64,000 nt of DNA from Uranotaenia lowii. Taxonomy: Eukaryota; Arthropoda; Insecta; Diptera; Culicidae. The DNA lies in assembly GCF_029784155.1 (NCBI RefSeq), contig NC_073692.1, positions 17,734,126 to 17,798,125 on the forward strand, written 5' to 3'. Under the pieces are notes generated by a model that did not search any database, was not told the DNA's origin, and saw only the letters and a program-made list of their open reading frames with translations. Positions 12,164 to 22,722 of the stretch are shown piece by piece; position 1 is the first letter of the stretch; each line of letters opens with the position of its first letter. A program made the position numbers and the translations under genes.

Positions 12164-12385
12164 ATATGCCATCGCCTTAGAGGTTAGAGCTTAAATTTTC
12201 TAAGCCAGAGGTCATGAGATCGAATCTCGGTCATGGCATATAAAGTGCTTCTTCTGGAATTTGGCGGTTTAAGCATTTACAGCATGCTAGTCGCTTCTTC
12301 TGGAAGTTTGCACGCTTGAGTACATAAATATGGATGGATCTTTCAAGGGAACATACGTTGAACTTAGGATCTCTAGTGTGAACTA
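12164..12385 (+). repeat. tRNA-derived SINE, copy 1
   Basis: The head at about 12168-12238 folds like a tRNA: an A-box-like CCTTAGAGGTTAGAGC and a B-box-like GAGATCGAATCTCGG, with paired ends GCCAT/ATGGC. It continues into a body containing TTTGGCGGTTTAAGCATTT and ATGGATGGATCTTT. The same head and body occur in reverse at 60360-60588, which shows a dispersed SINE family transcribed by RNA polymerase III, not a tRNA gene. Confidence 0.7.
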
Positions 12386-12503
12386 AGGTGATGTAAGGTT
12401 GCACTCAGGATCTAACATATGTGTGTGTGCTCATCAAATGCTCAACCAGTGTTCACCTGGCTCTTATCAATGGTGGCAGTGTATCTGGAAGCATATACTG
12501 CCC

Positions 12504-13650
12504 TTCCAAGCAAGATTGTCCCATGTGGAATAACGAGCAAGCGAGAAAAACGCGATTGAACTTTTGATAATTTTTACGGATTTTCGTTGAATATATGGCT
12601 CTTCCGCACCTTTCATGAATGTTGTTATTTAAAATTGGTCAATTTACAATGACATCTGTACTTACTTTTTATTCATTTTTTCTTTAGAGCAGACTAATCG
12701 TCAAAAACGCTTCGTGTGACACTTTTGCGTAGAACATAAGCATCTGTATTTTGGTTTCTACGGAAAAACTGTCACACGAGCTGTATTTTTCTTTGTTATT
12801 GTGCGTTAAATGGAAAGGTTTTTATGTGTTCTGGTGAAAATTATTTTTTTCTCTCTAATTATAGACACTTTACCACGTTAGTGGCGTTATAATTAAGCAA
12901 TCAAAACTGTTGATACGATAAATGCATTATCGTTGCTGAAGGTTTACTGTTCTGAGTCAAGTGACAGTGATGAAGATTTCCTCGGATTCAATGAAGCGAA
13001 ACTAAAAATTGGATCGGAACGTTTCTCATGTTATTCATCATGTTTTTCTAAGTTCGAGGATGATCCGAACGAATCCGATATAAGTTTTTTTTGACTAGCC
13101 AAAAAAATAGAACCAAGAAATAATTGAGCAAGGAAGAATCTGCCCCAAAAATGCCCATTGATTCCTGCTGATGCCGGAAGCATCTCAATAATCTTATTAG
13201 CCAGGATGATCGTGTTCATATAAATAGCACATTCTGGAGCTTGGATAACGAAGGGCAAAAAAACTATATCCGAAAATCGATAAGATCGATATTTTATAAT
13301 GTGATTCATTTTACTTCACAAATCAAAACCACAAAAGTTAACCCCCCCCCCCCCCCCTTATCCTTCCCTGGAACCTTCAATCGTAGATTAAATTACAGTA
13401 CAATGTGCCCCTTAAGCGCTTTTTTAAGAGTTCTGTGACAGTTGAGTGGCGTTTGAACAGTTTTGCTCAGTGGGACATTCTTGCTTAGAAACATCAACAT
13501 AGAGACAACCACCTAGCTAAAAATTTCGTATAAGTTCGGAACAAAGTATACTTTTTTGTGTTTGTATTCGAAAGATAACACCAAAATAAGCATTTTGCAG
13601 CAAAAAAGTGAAAATGACCCAAAAGTCACATGGGACATTCTTGCGTAGAA
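12504..13650. mobile_element. inverted-repeat element with AAGAWTGTCCCATGTG ends
   Basis: The left end AAGCAAGATTGTCCCATGTG (about 12508) is mirrored at about 13627-13646 as CACATGGGACATTCTTGC. An additional internal copy, GTGGGACATTCTTGCTTAGA, lies near 13470. A C-run of 16 bases occurs at 13341. There is no convincing target duplication and no transposase. It lies inside the hAT-like repeat. Confidence 0.45.
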
Positions 13651-13838
13651 CGGCAATATAGTAAAAAGAAATAACGCGGGGTAATGCTACAAAAGATCTA
13701 GCAACTGGTTACAGAGGTCTCTCCCCAACAAAAAAAAATTAAGATGGAAAATTAAAAACTTAATAAATAAATTCTCTAACCTAAAAAAAAAGTTCGTTCG
13801 TACTGCAAGTTTCCGCTTGTGGGACGAACCACGCTAGG

Positions 13839-13903
13839 CCTACTATTGTGTGGTGGTTGCTACAGCTCTATCAGTATCAACCACTGCAAGGTAGTAGGCC
13901 CGT
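13839..13903 (+). ncRNA. pre-miRNA-like hairpin (candidate)
   Basis: Arms beginning GGCCTACTA and ending TAGTAGGCC, each 23 nt, surround an 18-nt loop. Counting G-U pairs, 22 of 23 positions can pair in RNA. Size and stem resemble a microRNA precursor, but the lower stem does not extend and the locus lies inside a repeat, so it may equally be a palindromic part of that repeat. Confidence 0.25.
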
Positions 13904-14566
13904 GAGGAACAAATCGATGAAATGTGATGAAAAGTTTTCAAATTAAAATTACCCTTCCGCTCAATTTCAACATCTTTCATCTCATTCTAATCTTCTATCC
14001 GTCTATAATCTTTCAATTCTTAAAAATATTCTTTCTCAAAGAATATAAATTTCACCGATATAGCCGATAAAATAATTTCATAAAAACAAATTTACGGTGA
14101 TTAACTCTTCATTTCTAAAAAAAAATCTTTCATATTTTCACTCCACAAAATCTATCACTTAATCACAGATGACGCCTTTAATACAGATTTTTTTGTTTAG
14201 TAAAATTTTTGAGACAATACATTTCAAAGATTATCAAGCATTGCCATCTAGAATTAATCTTTTTAAGTATAATCCAAAATAATCTTCCAAAACAAGATCA
14301 ACATGGAGAGCGTATACAAAATCTGTGACAATTTAAAAAAAAATCTTTTAGATACATTTTAAGAAAAAAAAACTGTTGATATACTGGAACAAAAATTTGC
14401 TTAAAACTCTGTAAAATTATACGTGGTTTCGTGATTTGTGAATTACGACCTCACTGCTCACTTGAGCTCTTCCAACGCCCCCCAAATTTAAAAATTGAGC
14501 TCACCGCCCCCTTGGAAGCTCTAAACGCCCCCAAGGGGGCGGTTGGGACAACTTTGAAAACGTACT

Positions 14567-15249
14567 TTGTATTTTGACGGTTATAACGAGTGCTTTCTTG
14601 ATCATAAAGGATACAAAACAATGTCATAATATTTAGAAATGCTAGTTTATCAATTTAACCTTGCTTTTTTACGTTTTCTTTTGAAAAAATTTATAATCGA
14701 AAAAAAACTATTACTGTGTATACATTTAGGGGGAAAAATTAAAATAAGTGCTAAATAGTTTGAGCTACGAAATTCAAATGAACTTTTATCTTCACACATT
14801 CCTCTAGGCCCTCCCACTAAATAGGATTGTTCGCTCTTCTGATCGATTTTCCATATCAAATCAATTGAATGGCTCCAGGATCGATCCACTCGAAAAATCA
14901 AAGCGAAAGGATCGATCTCTGCTAGATCGATTTTTTAATTTTCGTGATGAGTGTTGCCTGAGGGCTGCTTTATGCTCTAGTGGGAACGAAAGGTAAGCTT
15001 GTACATTAGGATATGAGCAAAAAAAAAAAATGTTTTCAAATTCATCATCAGAATGTTTACCTTTTCATAGCTTCGGCTCAGTGTATATGACATATCAAAA
15101 ACAAAATAAACATATGCATTTCAACATACTTTCAAGTTCAAATTATGAGCATGTTAGATAGGACTAAGTCTTAATATTGTAACTTCAATTACAGATATAA
15201 AATACTTTTGATTGTGGATTACTGTAAATGCTGAACAGCCTCCTACCTA
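14567..15249. other. AT-rich sequence with GATCGATC-type motifs
   Basis: No gene is recognised. GATCGAT motifs cluster at about 14878-14932 and again at 16945-17060, on the far side of the GCTGGAAA element. That element therefore seems to sit inside an older repeat with these motifs. Confidence 0.35.
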
Positions 15250-16618
15250 CACAGTAAATTTTTGCCTCGATTTCCAGCAAAAACAAAAATTGCTGGAAAC
15301 GTTCAGCAATCCAAATTTTTGCTGGAAACCAGCAATCAGTTTTCTAATTGCTGGATTTTTCAGCATTCGGTTGTGTTCTTGTCATTTTTGCTGAAAAATC
15401 AGCTATCGATTTTCTAATTGCTAAACTTTCCAGCAATAAGTCTAGTTTGCTGGAAAATCATCAGTCGAGTTGTCAAATTGGGATCTGTTAGTTTCACACG
15501 CTGAAGCAAAGTGGGACTCCATTTTACGAATTTTGGTTAGATTACCTAATACAATTATTTCTTTTTTCCTTTATATTCTAGCAACCAGAAGGCAATCGTT
15601 ACTCAATAAAATTAAAATTACCAGACAGCAAGAAAAAGGTGAGTTTTTATTAGACAGGTAGATATTGCAAGAAAGATACTAATCAAAACTCTTTTTCAAC
15701 ACTTTGGCGCAAAGTTGCCACCCCAGAGCCGGTGATGAAATATTGGAAATAAAATCTTTCTGAAAATTAATACATCCTTTATTGGAAAATGGGATGAAAC
15801 AATTGTTTCTATTGCTTATTATATGCACAATATTTAATTTTGAATTTTAATATAAATTGGATACCGAATATAGCCGGTTATTTTGTAAGAAATAGCTTAT
15901 TTCCAGCAATCTGGATTGCTGATTTCCAGCAATTTGAATTGCTGGAAACCAGCATTAAAGATTACTTTATTTCCAGCAATTTAAATTGCTGGAAATTTTG
16001 CTGGAAAGTCAGCGGGACAGAAACCAGCAACATTTTGCTTGTTTTTGTCCCGCTGGATTTTCAGCAAAATGAATTACTGGAAACGATTAGCAAACCCAAT
16101 TGCTGGAAAACCAGTAATTTGAAAAATGTGCTTTTCTGGAAACCTACAAATGTTTGGTTCAAATTAATTTCTATTTGTTGCTTTATTATTTTTTCCCCAA
16201 AAAAAGGAATATCTGCATTGTTTTGTTTCACTTATTCATTTTATTTATTCCAAACTATAGTTTTGACGCACAAATTTTGGTATTTTGAATGATTTCAGCG
16301 ACTGTTCCGTGATCATTCTGGAAAATATGAAAATTTTATCAGATGAATCAAGATTTAAAGCATAATAATCTTCTTACAAATTAGGTCGCCTCAATATGTC
16401 GATATTTTCATAAGAAAACACCGGACTGACCGATAAATTTTCACGAAAATAAGAAGTCCTCAATTTTACAGATCGATTGCTGATTTTCCAGCAATTCAGA
16501 TCGGTTGCTAGAAAAATCAGCCAAATAAATAATGTTAGCTGTTTTCCAGCAAATATTTGGATTGCTGAACATTTCCAGCCAAATTTTTTGCTGGAAATCG
16601 AGGTAAAAATTTACTGTG
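15250..16618. mobile_element. inverted-repeat element packed with GCTGGAAA hairpins
   Basis: The termini CACAGTAAATTTTTGCCTCG (15250) and its mirror ending TTTACTGTG (16618) are near-perfect over about 29 bp and lead into TTTCCAGCAA. Inside are about 18 copies of GCTGGAAA or its complement, many arranged as small palindromes such as CCAGCAATTTGAATTGCTGG, concentrated at 15270-15460, 15900-16110 and 16485-16605. The long frame across 15840-16292 is a by-product of the repeats. I could not identify a clear target duplication. No transposase is present. The repeated sites could be transposase-binding sites. Confidence 0.65.
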
Positions 16619-18828
16619 CAGGCTTGGTTAAAAAACTCGGATGTTTCGATAAGAATGTAAACCTTGAGCTGAGTAAAATGCTCTAGAATATTGATGCTTA
16701 ATTCAAGCCTGAGTAAGCTTTCAAATGACCGTTCTATGGAACTTTCGATTATTTTGGGCATTTGATAAAAGTTGTGGTTTTCCTCAAGAAAATAGATGTA
16801 AAAACGCTATTTATTAAATCGGCCTCAATTATATTAGCATAGAAGCACCAATAATGAAGAGCAGTGTTTAGGATGCTGCAAGTATCAAAATTCTGCACAA
16901 AACTGAATCTCAAAATCTCCGGAATAAATAGAAAAAAAAACTTCAAAAGATCGAAAGATCGGATCGAAAATAAACCGATTTAATCGATTTTTCTAAGGAC
17001 AAACAATCGATTCAAGAAATCGGAAATTAGAGTTCAAAAGATCGATCCAAGATCAATCAATCCTAGTTTGCACGTGATAGATCAACCATATTGTTTAAAG
17101 ATATCAGACATAATGGTTATTTGAAGGCAATATAACGAACTGTTTACAGTTTCTTTGTATGTTTGAAATATTACGCATTCCCTGGGACGGCATATATGTA
17201 AAAAAATGATTCATAGGGACCCCCTGAAAAAATTACTCCGAGCAAGCTCGATTCAAAATTTTAAAATAAGACCAAGATTCCCAATTCGATTGCAAATGTT
17301 TGGATTTTAACATGAATTCTAATTTAACTTTTGCAGATCTGAAATATAATATTGAAGTAGCGCTTGAAATTTGGGTGTTCAACGTTTGTCCAGTAGACTG
17401 AAGGTTAGGTCCATAATTTTTTAATTCTTGTTGTCAATAATCGTTTAAATTTTTGTGTGTATTCTATTTTTTTCATAAAAAACTCCTAGTTTTGAACGTT
17501 TTTTTTTTTGTCATAAAAAAGATTTATCTACTGTAAAGAGATTAAACTGTTTTATGACAATACACTAATTTAGTCTGCTTTTATTTGAGTCATAAAAGAC
17601 CTACGGGCAAAATCCAGCTTTGATCTAGGTAGTCCAATTTCAGACCCCGATCCCATTTCCGCTTCGGTTTTCAACTATTTGAAATCTAAATCAATGGGAT
17701 ACAACTGACATAAGTTGTTCCCGTTTAGTTTGATCTGATGTTAAGTAATAGGCTTGTCTACGTCTGGTACCTGTCTAGTTGAGCGCATGTCCAAGTTGCA
17801 ACTTTTTTTCCCCCTATTTCTTCTTCTAGTTCCGATCCCAGATTGCACTTTTTCCTCATCAACAACGGTCTCCCAAACATGGCATCCGACCCGAGTGACT
17901 TGGTCATGGCAAGAAACTTCTTAAGACGTACCTCCTACCTACTTATGTACATCGACTATACGTACCTGAAGCGTACTTTGAAGCTCCAAAACCACCAAAT
18001 GCACATGTGCAGCAAACCTGAACTTCGAACCAGAGCGAGCGAGCGAGACCGGACGATATGATGCGAGGCAGCGATTCGCTAAATTATTTAGACATTACAA
18101 AGAGATGAAAAATAAAGTTGTTAGAACAAGTTTCTTCGGTTTCCCCACAGTCCTTCTGCTCGGTTGGATCAGTTTGGATGCGATGGGTTGATTCTTCTGT
18201 TTTCCTTCCGTTTACGTTTTTTTTCCTCACTTCATTTTCTGTCTGTTTGTGATGTTGTTTTGAAAAACGCATTTCGCTGCATTGCATTGTGGAGCAAAAT
18301 TTTCCCCGTAGGCCGCCCTCATTTGGTTTGGAAACGTGTTTTTCATCACTTTTGCTAAGCTTTCGCGAAGTGCACTAATGATATAGCAAAGGGTCGTTTT
18401 TAGTTTTTGGTTAAGAACAGTTGAATGCCGAAGCAATTTTACAACGACTCACCACGAATTTTTCCACGGAATATTATTTTGTTCAAATATCCTTTGGAAT
18501 TATGAAGTTGGATGAGAAAAAAATAAATGAGACGTAGCAACATCTTTTAAGTCAGTTTATTTTGAAAACAATTACTATAGGCAACTTTGCAACGAAGGCT
18601 TATATGTAATTACAATAAATTGACCAGCTCAGGATTATGAAAAAGCCCGAGGTCTAGACAGCAGGGACGGACTTAGAGGGACAGTTGCAAGTGGCTAGGT
18701 TTATTTGATTGAGCCTCTTGAATCAAATTAAAACCATTATCAAAAGTACATTAAGGTTTTTTAACCCTCTTTAAAATCCGTCGTTAACATATAGGACTTT
18801 GAATAATTTCACTAAAAAAACCTTTTGG
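16619..18828. other. intergenic sequence, partly GC-richer
   Basis: No gene is recognised. From about 17640 to 18360 the sequence is less AT-rich, contains a (GAGC)n patch near 18037 and short open frames on both strands without motifs. It could be conserved regulatory DNA or an untranslated exon. The rest is AT-rich. Confidence 0.3.
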
Positions 18829-18900
18829 TTCGCGAGAGCCGTGTAGAAAAATCGTACCCATGGCAAAAATCGGGTAAAAAGAAGTCGTTTTAGAAAAACT
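18829..18900. repeat. dispersed repeat fragment shared with 6490-6550
   Basis: The section with GCGAGAG, CATGGCAAAAATCGGGTAAA and GAAGTC closely resembles the section at 6497-6545 inside the hAT-type MITE (GCGAGAA, CATATGGCAAAAACCGTGTA, GAAGTC). It directly precedes the hAT transposase relic, which may indicate that both derive from related hAT elements. Confidence 0.45.
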
Positions 18901-20723
18901 TCGGCAAGGACGTTAGTAAAAAAGGCTGCAGCAACAATGCGAATGAAAATGCAGGCGGAATTCCAATCCCAAGTCTTGCATTTTCAAATTGATTCTGCTT
19001 CCCGCCGGGACCGCAACATTTTCGGTATAAACTGCCAATTCATGGATGATGCGGGCAATGTGAGAATTCGTCATCTAGGTAAGATTTTTCCGAATATTGA
19101 TCAATGATAAATGTTGATGATCTTTATCTCTTATCTTAAACAACAACAATCCTCGAACTGCCTCTTTTTTTGCTCTCTCTCTCCCTTGGATTTTACCCAT
19201 AAACTCTACGGCAAGCATGTTCATAATATTTCGTAAATCTGCGAATAAAAAATTTTGCACCAAAGAAGATAAAGGTTTTAATTATGAAAAGTCATGCAAA
19301 GTCATGCATTAACAACAGCAAATAAGTCTCAACCAACCAACTTTTGAAAGAAACTCAGCTTAATAAAACTTCCTTCTTATAATGATGAGTATTAAAAAAA
19401 GTAAAGTTGAGTCGAATTATTGATCAGATTTGGGCACACTTTCCAAGTACATAAAAAAACTAGTAAGATTGTGCTAAGTTCTATGAAAAAAGCTTGAAAT
19501 CTTGACTAATTAAAATTTGTTTTTTCCACAACTTTCTACAAAAAAATATATAAATTTATAGTCATGAAAATGCAATTAAAATATCATGATTAAAAATTAT
19601 CTAACAAAATTTAGATTTATAATAGTTTAAATATAGAAAATAATTTTATCTTTTTATTTATCTCTGTACCATTTTTCAACAGCTTGTTATGAAATGCTTG
19701 ATAGACAAACAAACCGCAATTTGTCAAACGCTCTAGAACAAGTAATGGAACTTTACGGAATACATCGAAAGCAATTATCCACCGTCACAAGTGATAATGG
19801 GGCCAACATGTTGGCCACCGTCAAATGGTTGAATCACTTGATGAATATGCGGGAAGAAACTGTTTCGGTAGACACTCTTATTGTCGAAGAAACATACATG
19901 GAATACGAAATAGGAAATGCATATCAAGAAGAAGTAGAATCAGACGAAGAAGAAGAAGAAATTGAACAAGAATACAGTAACGAGTCAGTATCGGATGATT
20001 ATGTTACCAATAATCTCATAGGAAATTTGGAAGATCCGGATCTGAATTTTATTGAAAGTGAAGAGGATAATCAATATTTGGCCATTGATAGTATAAGATG
20101 CGCCGCACATACCGCCCAGCTATGTGTATGGGATGTACTGAAATATTACCGCGGGCGACTGCATAACATTAACAACAATTGCAAAAAAATGCGCCATAAG
20201 AAATTTAGAAAACTTTTCGAGTTACACAAGGTTGCCTTGCCTCCCAAAGTTACGGAAACCAGGTGGAATGTGTGGTTTCTTCTACTCAAATATTTAAAAC
20301 ATCTTAAAGAGCGAACCTTCCTCGATATTTTGAAGAGTCAAGATAGATCTTTTGGTAAGATGAAAATTACTTAACCTTTAATTCGCGATTTTTTCTGATA
20401 TGATATGGTTCAAATTCGGTTCTGTTTTCATTCTTTTTTTTTCAAATTTACTGCTCAAATTCAACTTATCAAATGTGTTCTTTCAGATTTTTCTCGCGAC
20501 TGGAGGTTTATTTCAAATTTCATAGAGGCATTTGAACCCATTAGTATTATCCGCTCCATCAACTCAAATAATCGTTGAAAGATTGTTCAGTCGTATGAAG
20601 GATATGTTGTGCGACAAAAGGATGCGTCTAGGAAAAGAAATCATAATGGATATTATGATTATTAAAATGAACAAAGACCTTCTTGACGAAGTAGTAAAGG
20701 TCTTAGAATCAGAATTATTATAA
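18900..20723 (+). pseudogene. hAT transposase pseudogene, intron-containing, internally deleted
   Basis: Three exons can be joined in phase. Exon 1 (to 19078) reads QVLHFQIDSASRRDRNIFGI, resembling the first catalytic region. The intron 19079-19682 has GTAAG and CAACAG borders. Exon 2 (19683-20354) carries TVTSDNGANM with a catalytic aspartate, an acidic low-complexity insert (about 19930-20070), then CAAHTAQLCVWDVL and TETRWNVW, all hAT signatures. A second intron (20355-20486) leads into DFSRDWRFISNFIEAFEPI. The frame then breaks and, within 30 bp, resumes in another frame as LSAPSTQIIVERLFSRMKD, the hAT C-terminal dimerisation region, ending at 20723. Roughly 150-250 residues that normally lie between these blocks, including the third catalytic residue, are missing. 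The N-terminal zinc finger is also absent. It cannot act as a transposase. Confidence 0.8.
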
Positions 20724-20759
20724 AAATGAATTAATTACTTTTTAATTTTAAATAAACAT

Positions 20760-22180
20760 TTTAATTTTCTTGTGATGCAGGTTTATTTTTTTTATTAAAA
20801 ACAAAGAGACATATCCGAAAACGTAAAAACAGCAACAAAATTCGTATTAAAATGAATAAAGTACCTAGAGAAAACAAAAAAAAATTATTAAAGCAAGAAA
20901 TTTGGTATTTCATGAACAAGATACGAAACACGAAATCTGAATCTGAAATCGTAATTAAAAATCTCAATCTGAAATCAGAATCTGAAATTGGAATCTAAAG
21001 TTTTATTTGGTAATTTGAATTTGAAACCTGATTGTAAAAACTGAATCTGCAAATTGTGTATGCATACAAAATCTGCAATCTGAAAAAGGAAACCAAATTT
21101 TGAGATTTTTAAAAAAACAACTGACCCTTGAGCATTAAAAGCATGATAAAAATGTATTCAAATAAAAAATAAAATCAAATTTAATGTTAAAATTGTAAAG
21201 GTTTATTATTTATTACTTTGAATCAATTGATTGAGACCGGAAAAACTTGAAAAAAGAAAACTGTTGACGGTCCTCCGACGGTGATACATTTTTATTATAA
21301 TTTTGCTTTATTTAATTATATTTTTTGCTTATCTGCTCCTTAAATCTCACCACTTTTTGCTGCCATAAGTATAAGGAAAAGGAATCAAAAGATGAAGGAT
21401 TGGATTCAGGATTGATTTAGTAGGAGGAGGGATAAACGATGGATTTGAGGGTGATGCTTTAATTTCCCACGCCTGTTTGCACACGGTGATGAAGATCATT
21501 TCCTGTTCGCCTCTCCCAACAGTCCATGTTTCGATAAGGTTAACATTACACGTTTACATAACACACAATTGCGGTTAGCATTTGGAACCTACAAAATTGA
21601 ATAAACGAACCAAACAGCCTCAAATAAAAACGATAACATTTTTCAAATTCATTTCAAATTTCGTATCTGGCAGTTGGGACACCGACTAGAAGGTTTAGAA
21701 AGTAATTAAAAAAAAAATACCTTCAATCAATTATCTTCCTATTTCCACTTAGTAAGGCCTCGGTGAATTTGAATTTGAACGACTGTAATTCGAAAAGTAA
21801 TTTTAGTACCTATAAGGTCGCTATTACGATGCATAACAATTTATAGATTACAAACTGACATAGTAACATGAGGGAAGAATAAAGAAATGACTGATGATAG
21901 CTTTCAAGAGCCGATCAGTAATCATACCTATCAATGCTGAGTGTGGAAGGCTATGAACGATGGAGGCGCCTCTCATTGCTGATATACTCGAATGCTACTA
22001 GTAAGAAAATTTTTCTCCCCGAAGCAACGGCGCTGTGTATTGGATATCAACACGATGCTAACTTAGTGACGAACGTTTCAATCGCACTAGCAACTAACGA
22101 AATAACATGACTGCTTTGCTTTAATCATAGAGTTCTATTTTTCAGCTATCATTGAAAATGAGCGATTTCCAGAACACTGG
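20760..22180. other. AT-rich intergenic sequence with short simple repeats
   Basis: No gene is recognised. Around 20935-21090 there is a degenerate AATCTGAAATC-type repeat. At about 21262 the motif ACTGTTGACGGTCCT matches ACTGTTGACGGCCCT at 5828, which marks a dispersed repeat. Positions 21880-22130 are less AT-rich without a motif I know. Confidence 0.35.
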
Positions 22181-22182
22181 CA

Positions 22183-22720
22183 ATCATTCATTCATACATT
22201 CATTCATTCATTCATTCATACATTCATTCTTTCATTCATTCATTCATTCATTTATTCATTCATTCATTCATTCATTCATTCATTCATTCATTCATTCATT
22301 CATTCATTCAATCATTCACTCAATCATTCATTCATTCATTCATTCATTCATTCATTCATTCATTCATTCATTCATTCATTCATTCATTCATTCATTCATT
22401 CATTCATTCATTCATTCATTCATTCATTCATACATTCATTCATTCATTCATTCACTCATTCACTCATTCACTCATTCATTCATTCATTCATTCATTCATT
22501 CATTCATTCATTCATTCATTCATTCATTCATTCATTCATTCATTCATTCATTCATTCATTCATTCATTCATTCATTCATTCATTCATTCATTCATTCATT
22601 CATTCATTCATTCATTCATTCATTCATCCATTCATTCATTCATTCATTCATTCATTCATTCATTCATTCACTCACTCATTCACTCATTCATTCATTCATT
22701 CATTCATTCATTCATTCAAT
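22183..22720. repeat. (CATT)n microsatellite, about 540 bp
   Basis: An almost pure array of CATT units, about 134 copies, with scattered single-base variants (ATACATT, ACTCATT, TCAATCATT). It produces a long artificial frame of His-Ser-Phe-Ile repeats, because four bases against codons of three give a four-residue period. There is no sign that it is a real protein. Confidence 0.97.
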
Positions 22721-22722
22721 AT

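Larger units (their letters stand above)
11395..14566. mobile_element. hAT-like element with CAGTGGTTTTCAAACT end
   Basis: The left terminus CAGTGGTTTTCAAACTTT is followed by two ACTCACCGCCCCC-type repeats (about 11420 and 11450). The right end, reversed, reads AGTACGTTTTCAAAGTTG followed by the same CCGCCCCCTTGG motif, repeated several times. CAGTGGTTYTCAAACT is a common hAT terminus. I could not find a clean 8-bp duplication (TTTGTCTA against TTTGTATT is only partial), so the exact borders are uncertain. No transposase frame remains. The element has been enlarged by a tRNA-derived SINE and by an inverted-repeat element. Confidence 0.55.

Noticed and set aside
12168..12238. Functional tRNA gene
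   Set aside because: The head has A- and B-box-like sequence, but the arms are irregular and the same unit with an identical body recurs at 60360, so it is a SINE.
15840..16292. 150-codon frame on the plus strand
   Set aside because: It runs through GCTGGAAA hairpin repeats, has no domain, and its openness follows from the repeat composition.
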